Origin: an uncultured Duncaniella sp.
GTDB taxonomy: Bacteria; Bacteroidota; Bacteroidia; Bacteroidales; Muribaculaceae
Assembly (NCBI GenBank): GCA_910578615.1
Contig: CAJTRI010000009.1
Coordinates: 1-25,123, forward strand
Reading direction: 5' to 3'
DNA: 25,123 nt
The position numbers and the translations under genes are program-made. The notes beneath the pieces are model-generated. The model saw nothing but the letters and a program-made list of their open reading frames with translations. It was not told where the DNA came from and searched no databases. Position 1 is the first letter of the stretch; each line of letters starts with the position of its first letter. Below are positions 7,239-15,373 of this stretch, one piece after another.

Positions 7239-9026
7239 ATGAGTTACGACAATATACCGGCCCGCATAGAGGCCTTCCGTGACGAAATGAGAAAGGCCGG
7301 ACTGCAAGCCGTAATCCTGCCACGCACAGACCCGCATCTGAGCGAGTACATCTCCTCTCACTGGCACATCGTCCGCTATCTCAGCGGATTCTCAGGGTCA
7401 GCCGGCACGATGGTCATTACCTTAGACGAGGCCCTTGTATGGACGGACAGCCGCTACTTTCTTCAATGCGCCGCACAGATAGAAGGCACCGGGATAATAC
7501 TGATGAAAGACGGACTGCCAGAGACACCATCCGTCACCGAATATCTCATTGACAGGCTGACAGAGGGAGATACCGTAGGCTTGAACGGCCTGCTGATGTC
7601 TATTGCCGACACCGCCGACCTTGCAGAACGTCTCAACGCGGCAGGTCTGAACCTCAGGGTCGATTTTGACCCGATTGACAGCGTGTGGCCCGACCGTCCG
7701 GCAATGCCGGCTGACAAAATCTTCATACATGACGAGAAATATTCCGGCGAAAGCGCGTCATCACGCATATCCCGCGTGCTCGAAGAGGTAAAAAAAGCCG
7801 GTGCCGACACATATTTTACAGCCGCGCTCGACGAGATTGCATGGATGCTCAACATCCGCAGCAACGACGTACACTGTTCACCCGTGGCTTCAGCCTTCCT
7901 CTATGTCAGCCCCGCAGGATCCACACTCTTTGTTGACAGCGCCAAACTCACAACTGAGACCGAGGCCCATCTATCCAAGACCGAAGTGTCGGCTATCCCC
8001 TACACCTCCCTGACTGACAGACTCCCCGTCATTGCAGCCGATGACACGGTGCTGCTTTCAACCACGAGCGCCTCCGGCGCCATAGAGAACCTTCTAAAAG
8101 GCCACTCCGTCATTGCCCCCTCACCCGTGGCAATGCTAAAAGCCGTTAAAAACCAAGTCCAGATCGAAAACATACGCAACTCCCACATCCGTGACGGAGT
8201 GGCGATGGTGAAATCCCTCATAGAGATCGAGAAGGCCGTTGCCGAAGGGCGCCGGATTACCGAAATGGATGTTGCCGACATATTGCTTGACAACCGTCGG
8301 AAAGGAAACCTTTTCTATGACCTCAGCTTCGACAGTATCTGCGGGTTCGGGCCAAACGGCGCGATAGTGCATTATACAGCCAATCCCGAGAGCAACGCCA
8401 CTATCACAAAAGACAATCTCCTTCTCATCGACTCGGGTGCCAACTATCTTGACGGCACCACCGACATAACCCGTACCATATCTATCGGAACTCCCTCCGA
8501 AGATATGCGTCATGACTTCACACTCGTCATGAAGGGACACATCGCGATTGCCACCGCAATCTTTCCCGAAGGAACACGTGGCGCCCAGCTCGATGCCATG
8601 GCCCGTATGCCGTTATGGAAAGAGGGCAAAAGCTATCTCCACGGCACAGGCCACGGAGTGGGATTCTTCCTAAACTGTCATGAAGGCCCTCAGAGCATAC
8701 GCCTCAACGACACCCTTGCCCCTCTGACACCGGGTATGCTGACATCCAACGAGCCCGGCGTATACCTTGCCGACCGATACGGCATCAGATGCGAAAACCT
8801 TGTCCTGACCATACCCCATTCAGAGACCGAGTTCGGCAGATTCTACGCATTCGAGACCATAACGCTCTGTCCTTTCGACCGTACTCTCTTCGACACATCC
8901 ATCATGACGGCAGAGGAAATCGAATGGGTCAACGAATATCATGCCCACGTCCGAGACATGCTTAGTCCCTCACTCGATACCTCTGAAAAAGAATGGCTTG
9001 AATCCGCCACACGTCCGCTTGATTAA
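7239..9026 (+). CDS. Xaa-Pro aminopeptidase (aminopeptidase P, M24B)
   Basis: A 595-residue cytoplasmic metallopeptidase that removes an N-terminal residue preceding proline. The length and three-part layout match the long eukaryote-like aminopeptidase P group: two creatinase-like N-terminal domains (~1-310), then the pita-bread catalytic domain. The five dinuclear-metal ligands are all visible: D398 and D409 (IDSGANYLDGTTDITRT), H472 (GTGHGVGFF), E505 (SNEPGVY) and E519 (CENLVL), with the spacing expected of the family. A C-terminal extension (~540-595) is typical of long forms. No signal peptide is seen. The gamma-carbonic anhydrase-like gene starts 28 bp after its stop, so the two are probably cotranscribed. 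I found no consensus promoter in the 105-bp upstream gap. Confidence 0.93.
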   Translation: MSYDNIPARIEAFRDEMRKAGLQAVILPRTDPHLSEYISSHWHIVRYLSGFSGSAGTMVITLDEALVWTDSRYFLQCAAQIEGTGIILMKDGLPETPSVTEYLIDRLTEGDTVGLNGLLMSIADTADLAERLNAAGLNLRVDFDPIDSVWPDRPAMPADKIFIHDEKYSGESASSRISRVLEEVKKAGADTYFTAALDEIAWMLNIRSNDVHCSPVASAFLYVSPAGSTLFVDSAKLTTETEAHLSKTEVSAIPYTSLTDRLPVIAADDTVLLSTTSASGAIENLLKGHSVIAPSPVAMLKAVKNQVQIENIRNSHIRDGVAMVKSLIEIEKAVAEGRRITEMDVADILLDNRRKGNLFYDLSFDSICGFGPNGAIVHYTANPESNATITKDNLLLIDSGANYLDGTTDITRTISIGTPSEDMRHDFTLVMKGHIAIATAIFPEGTRGAQLDAMARMPLWKEGKSYLHGTGHGVGFFLNCHEGPQSIRLNDTLAPLTPGMLTSNEPGVYLADRYGIRCENLVLTIPHSETEFGRFYAFETITLCPFDRTLFDTSIMTAEEIEWVNEYHAHVRDMLSPSLDTSEKEWLESATRPLD

Positions 9027-9054
9027 CATTTGTTATTAAACACACCACTTAAAA

Positions 9055-9576
9055 ATGGCCCTGATAATACCAGTACGCGGCTTTACACCTAAAATAGGCC
9101 GCGACACATTCCTTGCAGAAAACGTCTCCATAATCGGAGATGTCGAGATGGGAGAAGAATGCAGCGTATGGTTCAATACCGTCATACGCGGTGATGTCAA
9201 CTCAATCCGCATAGGAAACCGCGTCAACATACAGGACGGCTCTGTCCTACACACCCTCTACCAGAAATCCACCATCGAGATAGGCAATGACGTCTCGATA
9301 GGCCATAACGTGACCATACACGGAGCCAAAATCCATGACCTCGCCCTCATCGGAATGGGAGCCGTGGTGATGGATGATGCCGAAGTCGGTGAAGGCGCAC
9401 TTGTCGCGGCCGGCTCCGTAGTGTTGTCCCGCACCAAGATCGGCCCTAACGAATTATGGGGCGGCGCACCGGCCAAATTTATCAAAATGGTTGACCCAGA
9501 AACATCCCGCGAACTCAATACGAAGATAGCCCGCAACTATCTGATGTATTCCCGCTGGTATACCGACCCGGAGTAA
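9055..9576 (+). CDS. Gamma-carbonic anhydrase family protein (left-handed beta-helix)
   Basis: A 173-residue hexapeptide-repeat protein of the YrdA/PaaY/Cam family. The repeats run from VSIIGDVEMGEECSVW through VGEGALVAAGSVV and build a left-handed beta-helix trimer. The three zinc-binding histidines of the family are present at H66 (VLHT), H84 (IGHN) and H89 (IHG), so zinc binding is likely. Whether it hydrates CO2 is uncertain, because many YrdA-type members show weak or no activity. The C-terminus (ELNTKIARNYLMYSRWY) is the usual closing helix. It is translated 28 bp downstream of the aminopeptidase P gene and ends at a bidirectional terminator. Confidence 0.92.
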   Translation: MALIIPVRGFTPKIGRDTFLAENVSIIGDVEMGEECSVWFNTVIRGDVNSIRIGNRVNIQDGSVLHTLYQKSTIEIGNDVSIGHNVTIHGAKIHDLALIGMGAVVMDDAEVGEGALVAAGSVVLSRTKIGPNELWGGAPAKFIKMVDPETSRELNTKIARNYLMYSRWYTDPE

Positions 9577-9613
9577 ACACATACACCAGATCAAACACAC
9601 GGTAAACAGATTG

Positions 9614-9686
9614 AAAAAAAGAAACAGTGTCATGACTGCAACGTTGAAAACTAACTATTGCCAGTCATGACACTCTTTCTTTTTCT
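9614..9686. terminator. Bidirectional terminator between convergent genes
   Basis: A perfect 13-bp inverted repeat (9626-9638 with 9662-9674) is flanked by an A-rich tract (9614-9624) and a T-rich tract (9676-9686), so a U-tailed hairpin forms in both directions. It sits between the convergent carbonic anhydrase-like gene and gluQRS. Confidence 0.88.
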
Positions 9687-9696
9687 ATAGGCTCTA

Positions 9697-10644
9697 TTAG
9701 ATGACACACACGTCTTCTTTCCTGACTTTTTCCCAGTCAAATATGTCCAGTAGGGCCGACGGAGTGACCGGCTGCGGTTCGTCAATCAATCCTGCCATAC
9801 AGGCCAGACGTCCTATTATATCCTCAGAAGAATACTTTAAACGCATCTCATCCATTCCCATTCCGGCATCACGTTTGGAGAGGCGCTGTCCGGCCTTGTT
9901 GCAAACAAGAGGGACATGGGCAAACCGAGGCGCCGAAAATCCCAAAAGATCATAAAGATACAATTGCTGTCCTGTTGACAACAGCAGATCGTTCCCTCTT
10001 ACAACCTCGGTTATCCCCATCATCGCATCATCAACCACTACCGCCAACTGATAAGCCCATGCTCCGTCAGCCCTCCTCAGAACGAAATCTCCGCAATGCG
10101 AGGCAAGATTAACGCTCTGACGACCATACACCACATCATCAAATGTCATCATTCTGTCAGGCACATACAATCTTTCGGAATGCGGCTTGTGTGGTTCTAT
10201 ATAAGATGCCGGCAGACACCCCGGACGACATCTACCGCCATATATCACCCTCCCGTCACTCTGGTGAGGAGCCTGCGTGGCCATAATATCAGCTCTCGTA
10301 CAGGTACAGCCATACACAAGTCCAGTCTCCTTCAACCGGGAAAGAAACCTCTCGTATATGCCGTGTCTGCCACTCTGGCAGTAAGGCCCTGCATCACCTG
10401 AATTGTCAAGACCACCCTCGTCCCATTCCAGCTCGAGCCAATGCAAATCATCCTCTATACGGCGGCTGTGTTCCACCTTGCTCCTCTGGGGATCAAGATC
10501 CTCTATACGAAGCACCCATTTCCCGCCACGTGACCTTACTGACAACCATGACAGAAGTGCCGTAAATACATTGCCCATGTGCATACGTCCCGTAGGAGAC
10601 GGTGCAAAACGACCTTTCGGAATGATGTTGCAAATTTCCTTCAT
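9697..10644 (-). CDS. gluQ: Glutamyl-Q tRNA(Asp) synthetase
   Basis: A 315-residue truncated glutamyl-tRNA synthetase paralogue that activates glutamate without tRNA and transfers it to queuosine in the anticodon of tRNA-Asp. The class I HIGH-equivalent signature is in RFAPSPTGRMHMGN (residues 12-25), the KMSKS-equivalent is QRLSKRDAG, and the anticodon-binding domain of GluRS is absent. The family zinc site is visible as C113, C115, Y135 and C139. Length fits GluQRS (~290-310) rather than GluRS (~500). The only good promoter box ends 6 bp before the ATG, implying a leaderless or very short-leader mRNA. It ends at the bidirectional terminator. Confidence 0.92.
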   Translation of the reverse strand: MKEICNIIPKGRFAPSPTGRMHMGNVFTALLSWLSVRSRGGKWVLRIEDLDPQRSKVEHSRRIEDDLHWLELEWDEGGLDNSGDAGPYCQSGRHGIYERFLSRLKETGLVYGCTCTRADIMATQAPHQSDGRVIYGGRCRPGCLPASYIEPHKPHSERLYVPDRMMTFDDVVYGRQSVNLASHCGDFVLRRADGAWAYQLAVVVDDAMMGITEVVRGNDLLLSTGQQLYLYDLLGFSAPRFAHVPLVCNKAGQRLSKRDAGMGMDEMRLKYSSEDIIGRLACMAGLIDEPQPVTPSALLDIFDWEKVRKEDVCVI

Positions 10645-10649
10645 GACTA

Positions 10650-10657
10650 CAAAATTA
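10650..10657 (-). promoter_or_regulatory. -7 box of gluQRS
   Basis: The minus strand reads TAATTTTG, matching TAnnTTTG, with only 5 bp to the ATG at 10644. With the usual 5-8 nt to the start site, transcription would begin at or almost at the start codon. Confidence 0.55.
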
Positions 10658-10788
10658 ACGGTTTATTCCGATACATAAAAGAAAATAACGCAGAACCATC
10701 CATAGTCTCAAATTCGCCTTGAAGTGTAATTCAGTCCATATCCAGAACACTTATTATTTGTCCCAAAACTCTCTTTTTAAACAAAAAA

Positions 10789-10820
10789 CTTGTAAGGACA
10801 GACAAAATAACACATCTTTG
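10789..10820 (+). promoter_or_regulatory. Imperfect promoter for the candidate ncRNA
   Basis: CATCTTTG (10813-10820) differs from TAnnTTTG at one base. A CTTG element at 10789-10792 lies exactly 20 bp upstream, the spacing seen in the strongest promoters of this window. Predicted transcription start near 10827. Confidence 0.35.
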
Positions 10821-10826
10821 TGATGC

Positions 10827-11100
10827 TTTAACGAATCAATCCGGGCATCGTCCCGGCTACACACCTAACCATTTTTTATAACGTAAGTCATTCTTATAAT
10901 TTTACTGTTTTGAGATGACACGCAGACATAGACCGTAAGTCTTAGACGGCCATTTGGAGAGAAGACAGTTTTCCAATCTCCATACGCGTCACCTATATAA
11001 AGTAAGATAGAGCACCCCGGCACGCTTCTTAAAGCAGCAACGGGGTGACACAAGTTTGATTTTGGAAGACGGCCCGCAAAACTTTCAGGCCGTCTTCTTT
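10827..11100 (+). ncRNA. Candidate structured non-coding RNA, about 270 nt
   Basis: An intergenic plus-strand stretch between two minus-strand genes, bounded by an imperfect promoter and an intrinsic terminator. Hairpins visible by eye: CCGGG/CCCGG (10841-10856), CCGT/ACGG (near 10933-10949), TGGAGA/TCTCCA (10956-10982), and CACCCCG/CGGGGTG (11013-11047). A longer pairing also appears possible: TTTTACT (10900-10906) with AGTAAGA, and AGATGAC with GTCACCT just inside it, enclosing the middle hairpins and giving a rod with internal loops. It does not show tmRNA, RNase P or SRP RNA hallmarks that I can recognise. A 6S-like RNA is one possibility but is only a guess. Confidence 0.4.
11065..11100 (+). 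terminator. Intrinsic terminator of the candidate ncRNA
   Basis: A perfect 10-bp GC-rich stem, GAAGACGGCC (11065-11074) with GGCCGTCTTC (11088-11097), followed by TTTCTATTA. The minus-strand side lacks a U tract, so it points to a plus-strand transcript. Confidence 0.75.
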
Positions 11101-11111
11101 CTATTACAATA

Positions 11112-11198
11112 TCAATGATTAAGGGGATTACCGTAAATCATTGTTGATGACTCGCGATACAGGTCGCCGAGACGGTGAAGCAATTCTTTCGTTTTCAT
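11112..11198 (-). CDS. Possible 28-residue small protein
   Basis: A complete minus-strand frame beginning MKTKELLHRLGDLYRESS and ending YGNPLNH before TGA. The first half would form a charged amphipathic helix, and there are no rare-looking residues. The frame lies between the ABC ATPase gene and the ncRNA terminator with spare non-coding DNA on both sides, so it is not a shadow of a larger gene. No consensus promoter is seen immediately upstream; it could be expressed by readthrough from the ATPase gene. It is short enough to arise by chance, hence low confidence. No function can be assigned. Confidence 0.3.
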   Translation of the reverse strand: MKTKELLHRLGDLYRESSTMIYGNPLNH

Positions 11199-11298
11199 AA
11201 TTCGTAAGCATTTTGTTTGGGTTAGACATGCGATGCAGGAATCCATCCTACATTTATAAAACAATCTCTACATAAAATATGTTCGACAACATTATTTT

Positions 11299-12720
11299 TC
11301 AACATCCTATTTTCTTTATCCTGTCAACCGACGAAGGTAGTTCATCGGGATAATGTGTGACAAAGATAAGAGACAATTCCCTCTCTTCCAGAAGAGTGTC
11401 AATGACATGTCTCAGACGCTCCTTATGCCATGCATCAAGACCTTGGAAAGGCTCGTCAAGCACAAGCATGGCAGGCTGCCTCACAAAGGCACGGCAGATA
11501 AGGACAAGCCTCTGCTCGCCGGATGACAGCCCCCGGAAATTTCTGTCGGCAAGATGTTCTATACCGATAATCCCAAGCCATTTACGCGCCGTGGCAAGCT
11601 CGCTGTCCGAAGGCTTTCCGAAACGCCTAAGCACAGGACGCATCCCCTCTACAATTATTCCTTCTACCGTAAGATGCGACTTGAAATAGAGCTGCATCTC
11701 GGGACACACATACCCAACATTGTCCTTTATGTCCCATATCGACTCTCCCGAACCTCTACGGCGGTCAAAGATGGTGACAGCATTCGAATATGCCTGCGGA
11801 TTATCTCCACACACCATGCTTAGCAACAGAGACTTGCCGCTACCGTTGGGGCCTGTGAGCATCCAACGCTCCCCACGGCGGACAGTCCAGTCAAATCCTG
11901 AGACAACCTTACGGTCTCCATATCGCAGACATCCGTCACTTATTGAAAACGCCACTTTATGGTCAGGGATTACGGACATAGGTGCAGGAAGTGATATCTC
12001 CCGGTCAGTACGGCCGACAGGCTCTCTGCGAAGCACATCGATATCGTTTTTTCCAAAAACCTGCCTCTCTATACGGCATTCAGCAAGACAGACCACACTG
12101 TCGGCATACAACGGAATCTCGCTATTGTCACACAGCAACATAACTATGGACGTCCCCTCCGCCCGCAACGACGTCAGCGCAGTGTCAAGCTCGTCCCTCG
12201 AAGAAGCATCAAGGCCTATATAAGGATTATCAAGAACCAGCACGTCAGGTACCGCCATCAATGCATTGACAATCAGAAGTTTCCTCAATTCGCCACTCGA
12301 AAGGAAGTTAATCTTCTTCCCCTCTACATCTGACAGCCCGAACAAACCGCACATCCCGGCCCACCGAGGGCTGACTGACAGTGCGCCCATGATTTCTCCG
12401 ACAGTTGGGACAAACTCGTTTTCCGAAGACTCCATACGTTGGTCAAACCTCAGGACATCCACACCTGTAAAGGAATGTATATCGGTGAATTGCAGCATCT
12501 TCACCGTCATGCCCTCACGATAGAAACACAAACGGTTCCCATAGGCATATCTTCCCTTTCCAAGAACGGTTCCGAGCGTGGTCTTACCGCTTCCGTTCGG
12601 GCCGGCTATCACAGTCACGCCGTTCGTAATGCCATGGCCTTCTGTTGATTGTATGACAACATCGCCATATCTCAACACCTTTGAGCAAAACTCTATTATA
12701 AAGCCTTCGGAAACACTCAT
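11299..12720 (-). CDS. Soluble tandem ABC ATPase (two NBDs, no membrane domain)
   Basis: A 473-residue protein with two ABC nucleotide-binding domains and no transmembrane segment, resembling ModF-like duplicated ATPases. NBD1 has Walker A GPNGSGKTT (40-48) and signature LSSGELRK (140-147), but its Walker B ends LDNP (N165 instead of catalytic Glu), and the H-loop position reads LLCDNS with no His. NBD2 is complete: Walker A GPNGSGKSL (290-298), signature LSSGEQRL (398-405), Walker B LDEP (421-424) and H456 in FVTHYP. One of the two composite ATP sites should therefore be impaired. No permease gene is adjacent, so the role (transport partner, regulatory or other ATPase) is unknown. Start chosen at 12720 because a strong promoter lies between it and upstream in-frame ATGs at 12750 and 12849. 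Confidence 0.85.
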   Translation of the reverse strand: MSVSEGFIIEFCSKVLRYGDVVIQSTEGHGITNGVTVIAGPNGSGKTTLGTVLGKGRYAYGNRLCFYREGMTVKMLQFTDIHSFTGVDVLRFDQRMESSENEFVPTVGEIMGALSVSPRWAGMCGLFGLSDVEGKKINFLSSGELRKLLIVNALMAVPDVLVLDNPYIGLDASSRDELDTALTSLRAEGTSIVMLLCDNSEIPLYADSVVCLAECRIERQVFGKNDIDVLRREPVGRTDREISLPAPMSVIPDHKVAFSISDGCLRYGDRKVVSGFDWTVRRGERWMLTGPNGSGKSLLLSMVCGDNPQAYSNAVTIFDRRRGSGESIWDIKDNVGYVCPEMQLYFKSHLTVEGIIVEGMRPVLRRFGKPSDSELATARKWLGIIGIEHLADRNFRGLSSGEQRLVLICRAFVRQPAMLVLDEPFQGLDAWHKERLRHVIDTLLEERELSLIFVTHYPDELPSSVDRIKKIGC

Positions 12721-12737
12721 ACGCTTGAAAATTTCTG

Positions 12738-12768
12738 CAAAGTTAACCATTCCCCTGTTTCTGACAAA
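12738..12768 (-). promoter_or_regulatory. Promoter of the tandem ABC ATPase; decides its start
   Basis: On the minus strand, TAACTTTG (12738-12745) has a TTTG -33 element at 12765-12768, spacer 19 bp. The start site falls near 12731, leaving ATG 12720 as the only reachable start and a leader of about 11 nt. Confidence 0.75.
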
Positions 12769-12807
12769 AAAATGATTGTTCCCGACCCTTGATTGAGAAA
12801 AATTTAT

Positions 12808-12815
12808 TACCTTTG
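12808..12815 (+). promoter_or_regulatory. -7 box of the aldolase gene
   Basis: TACCTTTG is a perfect TAnnTTTG match, 52 bp upstream of the aldolase ATG, and divergent from the ABC ATPase promoter. The -33 element is not obvious. Confidence 0.7.
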
Positions 12816-12867
12816 CGCCTGTACAATTCCGATAAAGGTATAAACCCAAACCAAAACAAATATAACA

Positions 12868-13866
12868 ATGGTAAGTTATAAGGATTTAGGTCTCGTGAAC
12901 ACCAAAGAGATGTTTGCCAAGGCCATCAAAGGCGGCTATGCCGTTCCCGCATTCAACTTCAACAACATGGAGCAGCTCCAAGCCATCATCAAGGCTGCCG
13001 CAGAGGAGAAATCTCCCGTGATACTCCAGGTTTCGAAGGGCGCACGCAACTATGCCAACGCCATCCTGCTCCGCTTCATGGCACAGGGCGCCGTAGAATA
13101 TGCCAAGAGCCTCGGGTGGGAACATCCCCAGATCGTGCTTCACCTTGACCACGGTGACAGCTTCGAACTCTGCAAGGACTGCATCGAGAACGGTTTCTCC
13201 TCAGTCATGATTGACGGCTCACACCTCCCCTATGAGGAGAACGTCGCCCTTACCAAGAAAGTATGCGACTACGCCCACCAGTATGACGTTACCGTCGAGG
13301 GCGAACTCGGCGTTCTCGCAGGCGTAGAGGACGAGGTTTCTTCCGACCACCACACTTACACCGACCCCAACGAGGTTATCGACTTCGCCACACGCACCGG
13401 CGTTGACTCCCTCGCCATCTCTATCGGCACAAGCCACGGCGCATACAAATTCAAACCCGAGCAGTGCACCCGTGACTCCAACGGCCGTCTCGTGCCTCCC
13501 CCCTTGGCATTCGATGTTCTCGAAGCCGTTCAGGCCAAACTACCCAACCTCCCCATCGTGCTCCACGGATCATCATCCGTTCCCCAAGAAGAGGTTGACA
13601 CCATCAACCAGTATGGCGGCAAACTCCCCGATGCCATCGGTATACCCGAAGAATGGCTCCGCAAGGCTGCCGAGATGGACGTCTGCAAAATCAACATCGA
13701 CTCCGACAGCCGTCTTGCCATGACCGCAGCCGTGCGCAAGGTTCTCTCAGAGAAACCCGCTGAGTTCGATCCCCGCAAATATCTCGGCCCGGCCCGCGAC
13801 AACATGGAGAAACTCTACAAGCACAAGATTGTAGCCGTTCTCGGTTCTGCCGGCAAAGCCGAATAA
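12868..13866 (+). CDS. fbaA: Class II fructose-bisphosphate aldolase
   Basis: A 332-residue zinc-dependent glycolytic and gluconeogenic aldolase interconverting fructose 1,6-bisphosphate with dihydroxyacetone phosphate and glyceraldehyde 3-phosphate. The class II active site is clear: HLDHGDS gives catalytic D94 and zinc ligand H95, EGELGVLAG carries the conserved glutamates (~144-146), GTSHG supplies H190 and LHGSS supplies H233. The length and the TSHGAYKF segment fit the class II group common in Bacteroidales. Codon choice is strongly biased to a few C-ending codons (GGC, ATC, AAG), as for highly expressed genes. It has its own promoter and a strong terminator 33 bp after the stop, so it is probably monocistronic. 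Confidence 0.96.
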   Translation: MVSYKDLGLVNTKEMFAKAIKGGYAVPAFNFNNMEQLQAIIKAAAEEKSPVILQVSKGARNYANAILLRFMAQGAVEYAKSLGWEHPQIVLHLDHGDSFELCKDCIENGFSSVMIDGSHLPYEENVALTKKVCDYAHQYDVTVEGELGVLAGVEDEVSSDHHTYTDPNEVIDFATRTGVDSLAISIGTSHGAYKFKPEQCTRDSNGRLVPPPLAFDVLEAVQAKLPNLPIVLHGSSSVPQEEVDTINQYGGKLPDAIGIPEEWLRKAAEMDVCKINIDSDSRLAMTAAVRKVLSEKPAEFDPRKYLGPARDNMEKLYKHKIVAVLGSAGKAE

Positions 13867-13898
13867 GCACAACACGCATACACGCAGATACTGATATA

Positions 13899-13930
13899 TT
13901 CCTCCGCCTGATTGGCGGGGGAATTTTTTT
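13899..13930 (+). terminator. Intrinsic terminator of the aldolase gene
   Basis: A 10-bp stem with one G-U pair (13899-13908 with 13914-13923), TGATT loop, followed directly by seven T residues. A textbook terminator. Confidence 0.92.
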
Positions 13931-14002
13931 GCCACTTGAAGAACTGATTTTGAAAAAATCCTAATTACACTTATTTCGGATTCATCATTAAAAAAAATTG
14001 CG

Positions 14003-14010
14003 TATATTCG
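14003..14010 (+). promoter_or_regulatory. Probable -7 box of the dgt operon
   Basis: TATATTCG matches TAnnTTTG except at one base. The start site would fall near 14017, after the GTG at 14015, supporting ATG 14036 as the start of dgt. Confidence 0.45.
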
Positions 14011-14035
14011 CAGAGTGAACGCAACCGATACATCC

Positions 14036-15373
14036 ATGACATGGGACAGACTCGTGAGCGACAAACGCTTCGGTCTCGAACACTACCACGATTCCAAGCC
14101 CGGAGTCCGCAGTGACTTTCAGCGTGATTTTGACCGCCTCGTATTCTCATCCCCGTTCCGCAGGTTACAGAACAAGACCCAGGTCTTTCCTCTTCCGGGA
14201 AGTATTTTCGTGCACAACCGCCTTACCCACAGCCTCGAAGTGGCGTGCGTAGGTCGCTCTCTCGCCACTGAGACAGCCATAACGCTGAAAAAACGACATG
14301 CCGGCGCTGAGTGGATAGGCAGACTCGACAGCCTCGGAGACATCGTGGCTGCCGGATGTCTGGCACATGACCTCGGTAATCCGCCATTCGGACATTCCGG
14401 CGAAAAGGCCATAGCAACCTATTTCAGCGAAGGAGCCGGACGAAGCCTGCACGACAGACTGACAGACGCCCAATGGAACGATCTCATACATTTCGAAGGC
14501 AATGCCAACACGTTCCGTCTGCTCACCCATCGATTCAACGGAAGGCGCGAGGGAGGATTTGCCATGACATACTCCACCCTCGCCTCCATAGTGAAATATC
14601 CTTTCGAGTCATCCTTAGCCGGCGAACATGGCAAGTTCGGATTCTTTGACAGCGAACGCGAGAGTTTCATCCGCGTGGCCGACGGACTCGGAATGCTGCC
14701 TATATGCAAAGACAGCGGACACGTCATGTACGCAAGACATCCGCTCGTATATCTTGTCGAGGCCGCCGATGACATATGCTATGAAATAATGGATATAGAG
14801 GATGCCCACAAACTACAGATACTCTCCACCGAAGAGGTGATTCCCCTGCTACTCGGATATTTCGATGAATCGAGGCAGTCACACATAAAAAAAGTCATGG
14901 GCTATGTTGACGATCCCAACGAGAAAATAGCCTATCTCCGTTCAAGCATAATAGGCATACTTGTCGAGCAATGTGCAAGGACATTCGTCGAGCACGAAGA
15001 AGAGATTCTTGCAGGAAGGTTCAAAGGAGCGCTCATCGACCACATCCCAATCCGCGAAAGAGAGGCATACCGTCAATGCGAGGCCCTTTCATGGAACAAG
15101 ATTTATTGTGCAGGGGACGTAGTAGAGATCGAACTTGCCGGCACACGCATCATATCCTTCCTAATTGACGAACTTATAAAAGCTGTCACAAATCCCGGTC
15201 TAAACTACTCCTCACTACTCCTCGCCAAAGTTCCCCGGCAGTACGAGACGGATTCCCCCTCTCTATATGGTAAAATACAGGCTGTCCTTGACCACATTTC
15301 AGGAATGACCGATGTGTATGCACTTGACCTTTACCGCCGTCTCAACGGCATGAGTCTGAAAATCAACAACTGA
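14036..15373 (+). CDS. dgt: Deoxyguanosinetriphosphate triphosphohydrolase (HD domain)
   Basis: A 445-residue dNTP triphosphohydrolase that converts dGTP (or dNTPs) to deoxynucleoside and triphosphate, thereby setting dNTP pools. Metal-binding HD-superfamily residues are visible: H65 in NRLTHSLEV and the H111-D112 pair in CLAHDLGNPPFGHSGE, with a further conserved aspartate in VEAADDICYEIMDIED. Length and the N-terminal motif DFQRDFDRLVFSSPFRRLQNKTQVFP match the dGTPase family. A GTG at 14015 is in frame, but the promoter position favours ATG 14036. Its stop overlaps the next ATG (ATGA), so it is translationally coupled to the TPM-domain gene. Confidence 0.93.
   Translation: MTWDRLVSDKRFGLEHYHDSKPGVRSDFQRDFDRLVFSSPFRRLQNKTQVFPLPGSIFVHNRLTHSLEVACVGRSLATETAITLKKRHAGAEWIGRLDSLGDIVAAGCLAHDLGNPPFGHSGEKAIATYFSEGAGRSLHDRLTDAQWNDLIHFEGNANTFRLLTHRFNGRREGGFAMTYSTLASIVKYPFESSLAGEHGKFGFFDSERESFIRVADGLGMLPICKDSGHVMYARHPLVYLVEAADDICYEIMDIEDAHKLQILSTEEVIPLLLGYFDESRQSHIKKVMGYVDDPNEKIAYLRSSIIGILVEQCARTFVEHEEEILAGRFKGALIDHIPIREREAYRQCEALSWNKIYCAGDVVEIELAGTRIISFLIDELIKAVTNPGLNYSSLLLAKVPRQYETDSPSLYGKIQAVLDHISGMTDVYALDLYRRLNGMSLKINN

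Larger units (their letters stand above)
10645..11298. other. 650-bp intergenic region without a large gene
   Basis: The only protein-coding candidates here are short. 10665-10785 is AT-rich with nothing recognisable. 10789-11100 holds a promoter-like pair, several hairpins and a plus-strand terminator (candidate ncRNA). 11112-11198 holds a possible small ORF on the minus strand. 11199-11298 is AT-rich spacer downstream of the ABC ATPase; I see no convincing U-tailed terminator in it. Confidence 0.6.

Noticed and set aside
10865..11053. Minus-strand 62-codon frame in the gluQRS upstream region
   Set aside because: It runs antisense through the hairpins of the candidate ncRNA, has no promoter and shows no recognisable protein features.
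11113..11143. 8-bp inverted repeat CAATGATT/AATCATTG as a terminator
   Set aside because: It has no U tract on either side and overlaps the end of the small ORF; the stronger hairpin at 11065-11097 better explains termination.
12721..12849. Longer N-terminus for the tandem ABC ATPase
   Set aside because: A consensus promoter at 12738-12768 lies inside it, and the extra residues do not resemble an ABC domain.
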